Source: an uncultured Clostridium sp.
GTDB taxonomy: Bacteria > Bacillota > Clostridia > Oscillospirales > Butyricicoccaceae
Assembly: GCA_947427035.1 (NCBI GenBank)
Contig: CANEGK010000014.1
Location: forward strand, 1-55,014
Reading direction: 5' to 3'
Length of the DNA: 55,014 bases
How positions within the stretch are numbered: position 1 is the stretch's first letter; each line of letters opens with the position of its first letter. The translations under genes and the position numbers were made by a program. Under the pieces are notes generated by a model that worked only from the letters and a program-made list of their open reading frames with translations, had not been told where the DNA came from and did not search any database. This document shows, piece after piece, positions 45,669-53,586 of the stretch.

Positions 45669-46298
45669 ATGGCAAGATATACTGACGCGGTATGCCGCAT
45701 TTGCCGCAGAGAAGGCGACAAGCTCTTTTTAAAGGGCGACCGGTGCTACACAGACAAGTGCGCGATTCAGCGCCGCAGCTACGCCCCCGGCCAGCACGGC
45801 CAGGGCCGCAACAAGAAGCTGAGCGAGTACGGTATGCAGCTGCGTGAAAAACAGAAGGCCAAAAAGTATTACGGGCTTTTGGAAAACCAGTTCTATCACT
45901 ACTTTGAACTGGCCGAGAAGATGAGCGGCCAGGCCGGCGAAAACCTCATCAAACTGCTCGAAAGCCGCCTGGACAACGTCGTCTATCGCGCCGGCTTCGC
46001 CATGAGCCGCCCCGAAGCGCGCCAGCTGGTGTCCCACGCCCATTTTACCGTCAACGGCAAAAAGGTCAACATTCCTTCGTACCTGTGCAAGCCCGGCGAC
46101 GTGATTGCGATCAAGGAATCGAGCATGAGCTCTGACAAGTTTAAACTGGTCATCGAAGCCAATGCCTCCCGCCCCGCGCTCAACTGGCTCAGCGTCGACC
46201 GCCAGAAAGGCGTCGCCAATGTCGTTTCCCTGCCCAGCCGTGATGAAATTGATCTGCAGGTGGAAGAACACCTTATCGTCGAGCTCTACTCCAAGTAA
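45669..46298 (+). CDS. rpsD: 30S ribosomal protein S4, zinc type
   Basis: 209 residues. N-terminal zinc knuckle C9, C12, C26 and C31. [20 protein letters not shown] and the S4 RNA-binding domain [20 protein letters not shown]. Primary 16S binder; in B. subtilis it represses itself. Confidence 0.98.
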   Translation: MARYTDAVCRICRREGDKLFLKGDRCYTDKCAIQRRSYAPGQHGQGRNKKLSEYGMQLREKQKAKKYYGLLENQFYHYFELAEKMSGQAGENLIKLLESRLDNVVYRAGFAMSRPEARQLVSHAHFTVNGKKVNIPSYLCKPGDVIAIKESSMSSDKFKLVIEANASRPALNWLSVDRQKGVANVVSLPSRDEIDLQVEEHLIVELYSK

Positions 46299-46368
46299 CC
46301 AGCCCTCAATCGGCACCCGCATAGCGTGCCTCCTTGGGGCGCGCCGAATATATCAAGGAGGGTAATGA

Positions 46369-47325
46369 ATGATCGCAATTGAAAAACCCCGCATTGAATG
46401 TGTCGAAACAGCCACCGATGGCTCTTATGGCAAATTCGTGGTCGAGCCTCTGGAGCGGGGCTACGGCACTACCCTCGGCAATTCTTTACGGCGCATCCTT
46501 CTTTCGAGCCTGCCCGGCACCGCCGTCACTTCTATCAAAATTGACGGCGTGCAGCACGAGTTTTCCACCATTCCGGGCGTCAAAGAAGATGTGACGGAGA
46601 TTGTCCTCAATGTCAAGGGCATCATTGCCAAGCTGTTCAGCCAGGGTGAAAAGGTCGTCACACTGGAGACGACGACCCCCGGCGAAGTCACGGCCGGCGA
46701 TATTCGCTGCGACAGCGAGATTGAGATTCTCAATCCCGACGCGCACATCGCCACTTTGATGGAGGACAGCAAGCTGGTTATGGAGCTGACCTTTAACCAT
46801 GGCCGCGGGTATGTGCCCGCTGACCGCAACAAGCCTGCAACCCCCATTATAGGCACCATCCCTGTCGATTCCATCTATACGCCGGTTTATAAAGTCAATT
46901 ATACGGTGGAAAACACCCGCGTTGGCAATATGACCGACTTTGACAAGCTGACGCTCGAGGTCTTTACCGACCGGACCATTTCGGCGCGTGACGCCGTGTC
47001 GCTGGGGGCTAAAATCCTCACGGATCACCTGAGCCTTTTTGTCAACCTGTCCGATGAAATCGGCTCGAAGTCCACCGTCGTTGAAAAGAGTGAAACGACG
47101 CAGGACAAGGTGCTGGAAATGAGCATTGAAGAGCTGGATCTTTCCGTGCGTTCCTTTAACTGCCTGAAGCGCGCCGGCATCAACACAGTGGCCGACCTCG
47201 TCAATACGACAGAGGAGGATATGATGAAGGTCCGCAACCTGGGCAGAAAATCGCTGGAAGAGGTCATCAAAAAAATGGCCGATTTGAATCTTCTGCTCTC
47301 GAAGGGCGACAATACGCAAAACTGA
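46369..47325 (+). CDS. rpoA: RNA polymerase alpha subunit
   Basis: 318 residues. NTD for dimerisation and assembly ([40 protein letters not shown]). A linker near 230-245 is followed by a CTD for UP-element and activator contact ([35 protein letters not shown]). AAGGAGGG ribosome site. Confidence 0.98.
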   Translation: MIAIEKPRIECVETATDGSYGKFVVEPLERGYGTTLGNSLRRILLSSLPGTAVTSIKIDGVQHEFSTIPGVKEDVTEIVLNVKGIIAKLFSQGEKVVTLETTTPGEVTAGDIRCDSEIEILNPDAHIATLMEDSKLVMELTFNHGRGYVPADRNKPATPIIGTIPVDSIYTPVYKVNYTVENTRVGNMTDFDKLTLEVFTDRTISARDAVSLGAKILTDHLSLFVNLSDEIGSKSTVVEKSETTQDKVLEMSIEELDLSVRSFNCLKRAGINTVADLVNTTEEDMMKVRNLGRKSLEEVIKKMADLNLLLSKGDNTQN

Positions 47326-47337
47326 GCCCGGCACGCA

Positions 47338-47360
47338 GCCCGGCGCTGATTGCGCCGGGC
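47338..47360 (+). other. GC hairpin between rpoA and rplQ
   Basis: 9-bp stem GCCCGGCGC / GCGCCGGGC, 5-nt loop, with TTTTT only 16 nt later. Too distant for a good terminator; perhaps a pausing or partial attenuator element in the 104-bp gap. Confidence 0.55.
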
Positions 47361-47429
47361 CGCGCAACCCACTTTTTACACATTTTCCGCCCCCCTGCGT
47401 GGGACGGCGGATTCTGAGGAGGTATAATC

Positions 47430-47771
47430 ATGCCCGGAACCCGCAAGCTCGGCAGACCGACCGACCACCGCCGCGCCATGCTGCGCGCTATGGTCACCTA
47501 TCTGCTGGAGAACGGCCGTATTGAGACGACTGTCACCAGGGCGAAAGAAGTCCGTCCGCTGGCCGAAAAGATGATCACGCTTGGCAAGCGCGGCGATTTG
47601 AACGCCAAGCGCCAGGCCTTTGCCTTTATCACCAAAGAGGCCGTTGTCAAAAAAACCTTTGACGAAATCGCGCCCAAATACGCAAACCGCAACGGCGGCT
47701 ACACCCGCATCACCCGCATTGGGCCCCGCCGCGGCGACGGCGCCGAAATGGCCGTCATTGAACTGATCTGA
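47430..47771 (+). CDS. rplQ: 50S ribosomal protein L17
   Basis: 113 residues. [60 protein letters not shown]. Last gene of the super-operon; the cobalt/energy-coupling ECF genes often found next in Firmicutes are absent. Confidence 0.98.
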   Translation: MPGTRKLGRPTDHRRAMLRAMVTYLLENGRIETTVTRAKEVRPLAEKMITLGKRGDLNAKRQAFAFITKEAVVKKTFDEIAPKYANRNGGYTRITRIGPRRGDGAEMAVIELI

Positions 47772-47794
47772 TTTGGCCCTGCCAAAGTGAAAGG

Positions 47795-47834
47795 GATTAT
47801 CCCGAGAAGATGCCTCGGGATAATCTCTTTTTTT
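47795..47834 (+). terminator. Terminator of the ribosomal super-operon
   Basis: 12-bp perfect stem GATTATCCCGAG / CTCGGGATAATC, 7-nt loop, then a long T-run. Confidence 0.93.
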
Positions 47835-48055
47835 ACCCGTGAAAGGCGGCCGCCCTTGTATCTTTTTTACAGCAAATAAAGCCGTGTATTCCCTTTTGTT
47901 TATAAATATGGTATTCTAATAGCATATTATTTTGGCCAGCCGAATTGTCATAAGGCAAAAAGCCCGACAACTACCCGGTGCCGCGATCCGCACTGCCGGG
48001 CGGAACGGCGGCCCGCCGGCAGAAAAGGCCGAGAAATCATACAGGGGGGCAAAAA
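47835..48055. other. Leader region of the amidohydrolase operon
   Basis: 221 bp after the terminator. The first 100 bp are AT-rich (TATGGTATTCTAAT near 47907), where a promoter should lie, but no good -35/-10 pair is clear. 47960-48035 is GC-rich with GCCGGGCGG / CCGCCGGC-type arms. No known riboswitch recognised. Confidence 0.45.
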
Positions 48056-49261
48056 ATGCTTTTAACTGCAAACCATCTTATTATCGGCGACGGAGATACG
48101 GCGCTGGAAAAAGGGGCCGTCCGCATTGACGAAAAAGGTCGAATCAGTGCCGTGGGCGCCTGCTCCGATCTTGTAAAACAGTATGCGGGCGAGCCGGTGC
48201 GCGATTATGGAGACGCTACCATTCTGCCCGGGCTTATTGACATGCATGTACATACCGGTTACTGGTGGAGCGAGCCGGATGCCGACAGCTACCGGGACGA
48301 CCCGTTCCGCATCGCGTACTTTGCCCTTGACGTTTTAAGGCGCGCGCTGCGCACCGGCGTGACCACCGTGCGTGACGTTGCTTCGCCCAGCGGTTGCCTG
48401 CAAAACCTGCGCTGGGCGGCAGAGGAACGGGGCTTTTTTACCCTGCCGCGCATTATACACTGCGGCCGGGGCATCTGCTTCACAGGCGGGCACAGTTGGG
48501 AGCTGATCGGCGGAATGGTCGAAGCCGACGGGGCGGACAATGTCCGCGCCGCGATCCGGCGCGAAATTCGCGGCGGCGCCGATTGGATCAAGCTGATGAC
48601 AAGCCACCGCACCGATATACCGGAGTTTACACAGGAAGAGCTCAACGCCGCCGTTGACGAATGCCATCGCCGGGGCATCAAAATCTGCGTGCACGCCGGC
48701 ACACAGCCGTCCATTCAAATGTGCATTGACGCCGGCTTTGACACCATTGAGCACGGCACCTTTTTGACGCGGGCGCAGGCCGAGGCCATGCGCGAAAAGG
48801 GCATCGCTTGGGTGCCGACTGTCATCGCTTATACTTATATTTACGAGCAGCTGTGCGACAGCGCCAAACGTGCGGGAATTGCCGGCGGCATTGACGGAAA
48901 GGCGCTGAGCGACTTCGGCTATTTTGAGCGGGCAGCCATAGCTTATCGCGACAATCTGAAGGAGCTGGCCGACACCGGCGTGACCATGCTGGCCGGCACC
49001 GATATGGTGCTGCACGGCGCGCCCGTCATGCCGGTCGGGCGTGAGCTGGCCTATATGGTGCAGTACGGCCTGACGCCGTTGGCCGCCATTGCCGCGGCGA
49101 CGGGCAATGCCGCCGCTGTGTTGGGGCTGGAAAAGGAGACGGGTATGCTGCGGCCCGGCCTGAGCGCCGACATTCTGGTGGCGGCAGGCGACGCCGCCGG
49201 GGACATTACAGCGCTGCAAAAACCGGTGCAGGTCTATCGTGCCGGCAAAGCCATCCTGTAA
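48056..49261 (+). CDS. Metal-dependent amidohydrolase (imidazolonepropionase-like)
   Basis: 401 residues from ATG 48056, chosen for the strong AGGGGGG site 6-7 nt upstream. Metal and catalytic motifs: LPGLIDMHVHTGYWW (HxH, about 58-72), the possible carboxylated lysine in GADWIKLMTS, His in GIKICVHAGTQPS, His in GFDTIEHGTFLT, and Asp in MLAGTDMVLHGA. This is the Xaa-Pro dipeptidase/imidazolonepropionase-like subgroup, which includes prolidases acting on dipeptides. It precedes an S9 peptidase by 20 bp, so a role in peptide use is plausible; the substrate is not known. Confidence 0.92.
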   Translation: MLLTANHLIIGDGDTALEKGAVRIDEKGRISAVGACSDLVKQYAGEPVRDYGDATILPGLIDMHVHTGYWWSEPDADSYRDDPFRIAYFALDVLRRALRTGVTTVRDVASPSGCLQNLRWAAEERGFFTLPRIIHCGRGICFTGGHSWELIGGMVEADGADNVRAAIRREIRGGADWIKLMTSHRTDIPEFTQEELNAAVDECHRRGIKICVHAGTQPSIQMCIDAGFDTIEHGTFLTRAQAEAMREKGIAWVPTVIAYTYIYEQLCDSAKRAGIAGGIDGKALSDFGYFERAAIAYRDNLKELADTGVTMLAGTDMVLHGAPVMPVGRELAYMVQYGLTPLAAIAAATGNAAAVLGLEKETGMLRPGLSADILVAAGDAAGDITALQKPVQVYRAGKAIL

Positions 49262-49281
49262 GGCAAAAAGGGGGACCAATT

Positions 49282-51552
49282 GTGAAACTGACAGAAAAGC
49301 ATTGGAAGGCGGCGCGTGCCCTGCTGCCGCAGAACGCAGAAAAAAAACTGCTCAACGGACAGTTCAAGGCGTGGTTTTTGCCGGATGACAAGCTGGTCTT
49401 TTGCAAAGAAAGCCTGCTGCGCCGTGAAAAAGTGATGCGCTATATGCTGGTGGACTGCAAAACCGGCGTGCAGAGCGAGCTGTTTGACCACCGCAAGCTG
49501 ACCTTGCGCCTGCGGCGCGCCGGAAAGGCGCCGGCCGAAGGCCAGCCGCTGCAAATTGAGCCGCTGCGCATCGATGAAGACGGCGCGGTCTGGTTCCTGC
49601 TGCCGGACGGTGACGAGTACATGTATGACGGCAACAGCCTGAAGCTTCAGCGCGTGCGCCGCGCACTGATTCCCGGGGCGTCCATCAGCCGTAACCGCCG
49701 GTGGGCCATTGCAGAGCGGCGCAATAACCTGCATCTTTATGACCTGAAAAACGGCATTTCCAGCCGCATTACCAAAGACGGCAGCGCCGGCAACGCCTAC
49801 GCCAGCCGTGTAGAGGGCGATACCTATTTTATCCGCCACAAGCTCGAAGGGCATACTGAGCCGGCCGGCGTCGAATGGTCGCCCGACAGCCGCTACTTTT
49901 TCACTTACCGGCTTGACCAGCGCGAGGTAAAGCCGCTCTATCTGCTGCAAAACGTACCGCCGGAGGGAATGCGCCCTGTACTGCACGAGTACCGCTACGC
50001 ATTCCCGGGCGAGCCTGTGCCCCTGTGTACCTACTATGTCGGCAGCACGGAGACGGGCGCTGTGCGGCAGGTTCAGATTTCGCCGGCCGAAGTACCCTTC
50101 CTCTCCCCGACGTCGAATGGCTACGGCATGATGAACTGGTCTGTCGAGGGCGGACAGGCCGCCTGCTGGCGCATGAGCCGCGATCATAAAACGGTGGAGA
50201 TGTATTTGGTAAACCCGGACAACGGCGCGGCCGAGCTGCTCTTTACCGAGACGGCAGAAAAGTTTCTGTTTTTTGATTTTCATCGTCACACCGCCGCGCA
50301 CACCGATGTGCGCCCGGCCGGCTGTACGCCCTGCTATATCCTGAGTGAACAGCTGCACAGCCTCTTCTGGCTGAGCGAAAGAGACGGGTATATGCACATT
50401 TACCAGTATGACACCCAGAGCATCGGCCAGTGCCGCCAGCTGACCGAGGGCGAGTTTGTCGTCGCCCAGCTGCTGCACTTGGACGTCAAGGGCCAAAAGC
50501 TTTACTTTACGGCCTGCGGACGTGAGGTGAACACCCGGCCCTATCAGCGGTATCTATACGCCGTCGATCTGCAAAACGGTGAGATCACGCTGCTGTCGCG
50601 CGAAAAAGGGGATCATTGCATCATCTTTTCGCCGGACGGGCAGTATTATACCGACACCGTTTCGTCCTGCGACGAGCCGCAGAAAACAACGCTGTGCAGC
50701 ATCAGCCCGGCCGAGGGTGAGGAACCCGTGCTTTTGTGCGTCTGTGACGACAGTCAGCTTGTCAAAGCCGGGATGACCTACCCTATCTTCTTCCGGGAAA
50801 AGGGCGCGGATGGGGAGACCGAGGTCACCGGCGTGCTCATTATGCCCGCGCATTTCAGCGCCGACAAAAAGTACCCGGTTATCGATTATTATTACGGCGG
50901 CAACCAGACCTATTGTCAGCCCAACACCTTTTATGATTATTTGAGCAATGGGTTTACCGCCTCGCTTTCGCAGCTGGAGTGTGCCTGCGTCATCATTGAC
51001 GGTCGGGGCACCCCCATGCGCGGCCGGGAATACCACCAGCACTGCTACCGCAATATGGGCAGCTGCGCGGGACTGGAGGATCACGTCGCGGTCATAGGCA
51101 GGCTGTGCGACAAATACGCCTTTATGGATCGCGAGCGCGTCGGCGTATGGGGGCACAGCGGCGGCGGTTTCGGAACCTTTCACTGCATGACCAAAGCGCC
51201 CGATCTGTATAAGGTCGGCGTGGCGACGGGCGGCAACCATTACCAGGAGCTTTACAACGCCGAATGGTCCGAGCGTTTTATGGGCGGGTATGACAAAGAG
51301 GAGCTGGCTGCGCAGTCGGCCGGCCCGCTCGCCGAAAAGCTTGAGGGCAAGCTGCTGCTCATCCACGGCGAAGTGGACGACAACGTCCACCCGGCAAACA
51401 CCATGCGGCTGGTCGACGAGCTGATACGCGCCGACAAGGATTTTGAGTTCCTTATCATTCCCAACCGGCACCACCAGCTGCGCGACATGCCCTATTACCA
51501 GCGCCGTGTGCTGGAATTTTTGGCCAACAACCTGCACGGGCTGAAAAAGTAG
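49282..51552 (+). CDS. S9-family serine peptidase (DPP4/oligopeptidase type)
   Basis: 756 residues from GTG 49282. The N-terminal two thirds form a beta-propeller with repeated blocks (GASISRNRRWAIAERRNNLH, GVEWSPDSRYFFTYRLD, FWLSERDGYMHIYQYD). The C-terminal alpha/beta-hydrolase has Ser626 in GVWGHSGGGFGTF, Asp699/700 in HGEVDDNVHP and His730/731 in IPNRHHQL. Positions correspond closely to human DPP4. No signal peptide or membrane anchor, so it is probably cytoplasmic and trims imported peptides, fitting an amino-acid-fermenting cell. The stop overlaps the next start by one base. Confidence 0.94.
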   Translation: MKLTEKHWKAARALLPQNAEKKLLNGQFKAWFLPDDKLVFCKESLLRREKVMRYMLVDCKTGVQSELFDHRKLTLRLRRAGKAPAEGQPLQIEPLRIDEDGAVWFLLPDGDEYMYDGNSLKLQRVRRALIPGASISRNRRWAIAERRNNLHLYDLKNGISSRITKDGSAGNAYASRVEGDTYFIRHKLEGHTEPAGVEWSPDSRYFFTYRLDQREVKPLYLLQNVPPEGMRPVLHEYRYAFPGEPVPLCTYYVGSTETGAVRQVQISPAEVPFLSPTSNGYGMMNWSVEGGQAACWRMSRDHKTVEMYLVNPDNGAAELLFTETAEKFLFFDFHRHTAAHTDVRPAGCTPCYILSEQLHSLFWLSERDGYMHIYQYDTQSIGQCRQLTEGEFVVAQLLHLDVKGQKLYFTACGREVNTRPYQRYLYAVDLQNGEITLLSREKGDHCIIFSPDGQYYTDTVSSCDEPQKTTLCSISPAEGEEPVLLCVCDDSQLVKAGMTYPIFFREKGADGETEVTGVLIMPAHFSADKKYPVIDYYYGGNQTYCQPNTFYDYLSNGFTASLSQLECACVIIDGRGTPMRGREYHQHCYRNMGSCAGLEDHVAVIGRLCDKYAFMDRERVGVWGHSGGGFGTFHCMTKAPDLYKVGVATGGNHYQELYNAEWSERFMGGYDKEELAAQSAGPLAEKLEGKLLLIHGEVDDNVHPANTMRLVDELIRADKDFEFLIIPNRHHQLRDMPYYQRRVLEFLANNLHGLKK

Positions 51553-52445
51553 TGCGGCGCATCACCTGGCAGGCCGGCGCAGAGGACGACGGCAAGGCGC
51601 TGCGCGCCGTTCTGCGCGGCAGCATGGGGCTGTCGGCCTCGCTGGTCAAGGCGGTCAAATGGCTGCCTGACGGCATTCTGCTCGACGGTGCGCCGGCCCG
51701 GCTGGACGCCGTCGTGCGCCGGGGACAAACGGTTTCAGTCGCCCTGTCCGTTAAGCAGAGCGCAGAATGCCCTGTATGTGCGCGGCAGGCGCCGCCCATG
51801 CCGCCCATTTTGTATGAGGATGACTGTCTGCTCGTCGTCGACAAGCCGGCCGGTATGGCGGTGCATCCGTCGGCCGGGCATGAAGAAGGCACTTTGTTTG
51901 ACGCAGTATCGGCCTGGCTGCGGCAAAAAGGGGATGAAAACAGCACTTTTTGCCCGATCAGCCGGCTCGATCGGCATACATCGGGCGTGCTGTGCGCCGC
52001 CAAAAACCGTTTCGCCGCCCAGCGGCTGTCAGGGCAGATGCAAAAGGGCCAAATGCGGCGGGTTTACCGGGCCGTTGTCTGCGGCAGCGGCCTGGGGGAT
52101 AATGGGGTCGTTGACGCGCCTATTGCCCGCGCACAGGGAATCCGCCGCGCCGTCGCGCCGGAAGGCCGGCGTGCTGTCACGCATTGGCAGGTGTTGCGGC
52201 GCGGGCAAAGGCATATGCTGCTCGAGCTTTGGCTGGAAACAGGGCGTACACACCAAATCCGCGTGCACATGGCGCACCTGGGCTTTCCCGTCTACGGCGA
52301 TTTTCTGTACGGAACGGAAGACCCGTCCCACCCCGGTTTTGCACTGCACGCGCAGTCGCTCAGCTTTGTACACCCGTTGGACGGCAGGCCGATGTCGCTG
52401 AGCGCGCCTACGCCGCCCTGGTTTGACACATTGCTGGAAGATTAA
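51552..52445 (+). CDS. RluA-family pseudouridine synthase
   Basis: 297 residues from GTG 51552, which shares a base with the preceding TAG. An S4-like N-terminal domain (about 15-65) precedes the catalytic domain: LLVVDKPAGMAVHPSAGHEE, then PISRLDRHTSGVL with the catalytic Asp140. LETGRTHQIRVHMAHLGFPV and YGDFLYG follow. RluA/RluC/RluD-type, modifying rRNA or tRNA; which uridine is unknown. Confidence 0.94.
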   Translation: MRRITWQAGAEDDGKALRAVLRGSMGLSASLVKAVKWLPDGILLDGAPARLDAVVRRGQTVSVALSVKQSAECPVCARQAPPMPPILYEDDCLLVVDKPAGMAVHPSAGHEEGTLFDAVSAWLRQKGDENSTFCPISRLDRHTSGVLCAAKNRFAAQRLSGQMQKGQMRRVYRAVVCGSGLGDNGVVDAPIARAQGIRRAVAPEGRRAVTHWQVLRRGQRHMLLELWLETGRTHQIRVHMAHLGFPVYGDFLYGTEDPSHPGFALHAQSLSFVHPLDGRPMSLSAPTPPWFDTLLED

Positions 52446-52530
52446 AAAAAGCCGCCCTGGGGGAGTTGCCTATAGAACGGGTTTCATGAAATAAATATTT
52501 ATGGCAGCAGTCAGGCAAGGGTTGCAGACA

Positions 52531-52563
52531 AAAAGGGTATGTGCCAAACACACATACCCTTTT
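52531..52563. terminator. Terminator after the pseudouridine synthase gene
   Basis: 13-bp stem AAAAGGGTATGTG / CACATACCCTTTT with 7-nt loop. A/T-ended, so probably works on both strands, also for the GIY-YIG gene. Confidence 0.88.
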
Positions 52564-52707
52564 CTTTGTTTGAATAGGTTATTACGGTTCTTACCTGTGC
52601 CTGCATCATGACCGTCGGCGTTAAAGCCGATTTTGGTGCATTCTTACTGATTTTCAAAAGTCACACGCTGGCGCCGAAAAATACCGACTTGCAGAGCCGA
52701 GTGAACG
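52564..52707. other. Intergenic remainder before the GIY-YIG gene
   Basis: 144 bp of mixed composition after the terminator. No gene, repeat or promoter that I can support. Confidence 0.5.
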
Positions 52708-53559
52708 TCAGTTCTGATTCATGCCAAACGGTTCATAAGTAAGCAGCTTTTTCTTCCACAGAGTCTCTGTGTTGATCACGTCATCGGGTGTCGCAGTCTT
52801 TGGCAAGAGCTGCAAAATCGAAAACTGGAAGTGCATATACCTATCGGGGTAATCACAGAGCAGTTCCTTCATCAGTTTATCGCCGCCATGCAGCGAATCA
52901 ACATAGTGTGTCCAGCGACCCAACAAACCATCTTTGCCGTATGCAGAGCCGACATATTGCTTCCCAGTTTCTCTATCGACGATGAGATAGATGGCGTTAA
53001 CAGATGAGAGCGCGGTGTGCCATGATTCATAAGCCATGGGGTCGTTGACGATATTTTTAAGTTGGTCATAGGTAAGAATAAAATTTTCATAGCCGTTGAA
53101 GCTGTTGAAAAGTCGCTTATCCTGAATGGCAATGATGGGCTTTTCGTTTGTGCCTTTCTGCGCCCATGCAAGTGTGCCTTTGCCCCATTCAACCAATAAC
53201 CGCCTCTCGTACTCTTTCAACAAATCGACAGGCGCCAAGTCGTAAAACGCGTGCTGTCCTTGAAACCAGGCATCCAGTGGGAAGCCCGCCGGTTTCACAT
53301 CAGGTGTGTCAATAACATAACCGTTTGCCTTGTAACAAGCAAAAAATTTTGCGGTGGTGCTTTCGGCGCTGATGAAAACGCACCAGTAATCATATCCGTT
53401 GCTGAAAGTGTTGTTCTGTACGCGGGTATATTCCCAGACCATGTTTTTTTCATAGCAGGCCTTGAATTCTTTGTCAGTCAGCGAGTGCCGAATCAATTTC
53501 ACCCTCTGCGGGTCAAGTCCTACTTTTTTCAAAACATCTGAAAAATTCAGAATCGCCAT
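52708..53559 (-). CDS. GIY-YIG nuclease-family protein
   Basis: 283 residues. The GIY-YIG core is C-terminal: VNAIYLIVDRETGKQYVGSA, then GKDGLLGRWTHYVDSL with the Arg. Glu in INTETLWKKKLL may be the metal ligand. The N-terminal 180 residues (FSDVLKKVGLDPQRVKLIRH and AFYDLAPVDLLKEYERRLLV) form a domain seen ahead of such nucleases but unnamed to me. Codon use is visibly more AT-rich than in neighbours, suggesting recent gain. No R-M partner is adjacent. It could be a defence or repair nuclease. Confidence 0.85.
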   Translation of the reverse strand: MAILNFSDVLKKVGLDPQRVKLIRHSLTDKEFKACYEKNMVWEYTRVQNNTFSNGYDYWCVFISAESTTAKFFACYKANGYVIDTPDVKPAGFPLDAWFQGQHAFYDLAPVDLLKEYERRLLVEWGKGTLAWAQKGTNEKPIIAIQDKRLFNSFNGYENFILTYDQLKNIVNDPMAYESWHTALSSVNAIYLIVDRETGKQYVGSAYGKDGLLGRWTHYVDSLHGGDKLMKELLCDYPDRYMHFQFSILQLLPKTATPDDVINTETLWKKKLLTYEPFGMNQN

Positions 53560-53586
53560 GTCAAAGCCCCCTTTTGTTAATTTACG

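Noticed and set aside
47960-48040. Possible riboswitch before the amidohydrolase gene
   Set aside because: A few short conserved-looking words (GCCCGACAACTACC) recall S-box RNA, but the rest of the S-box core is missing.
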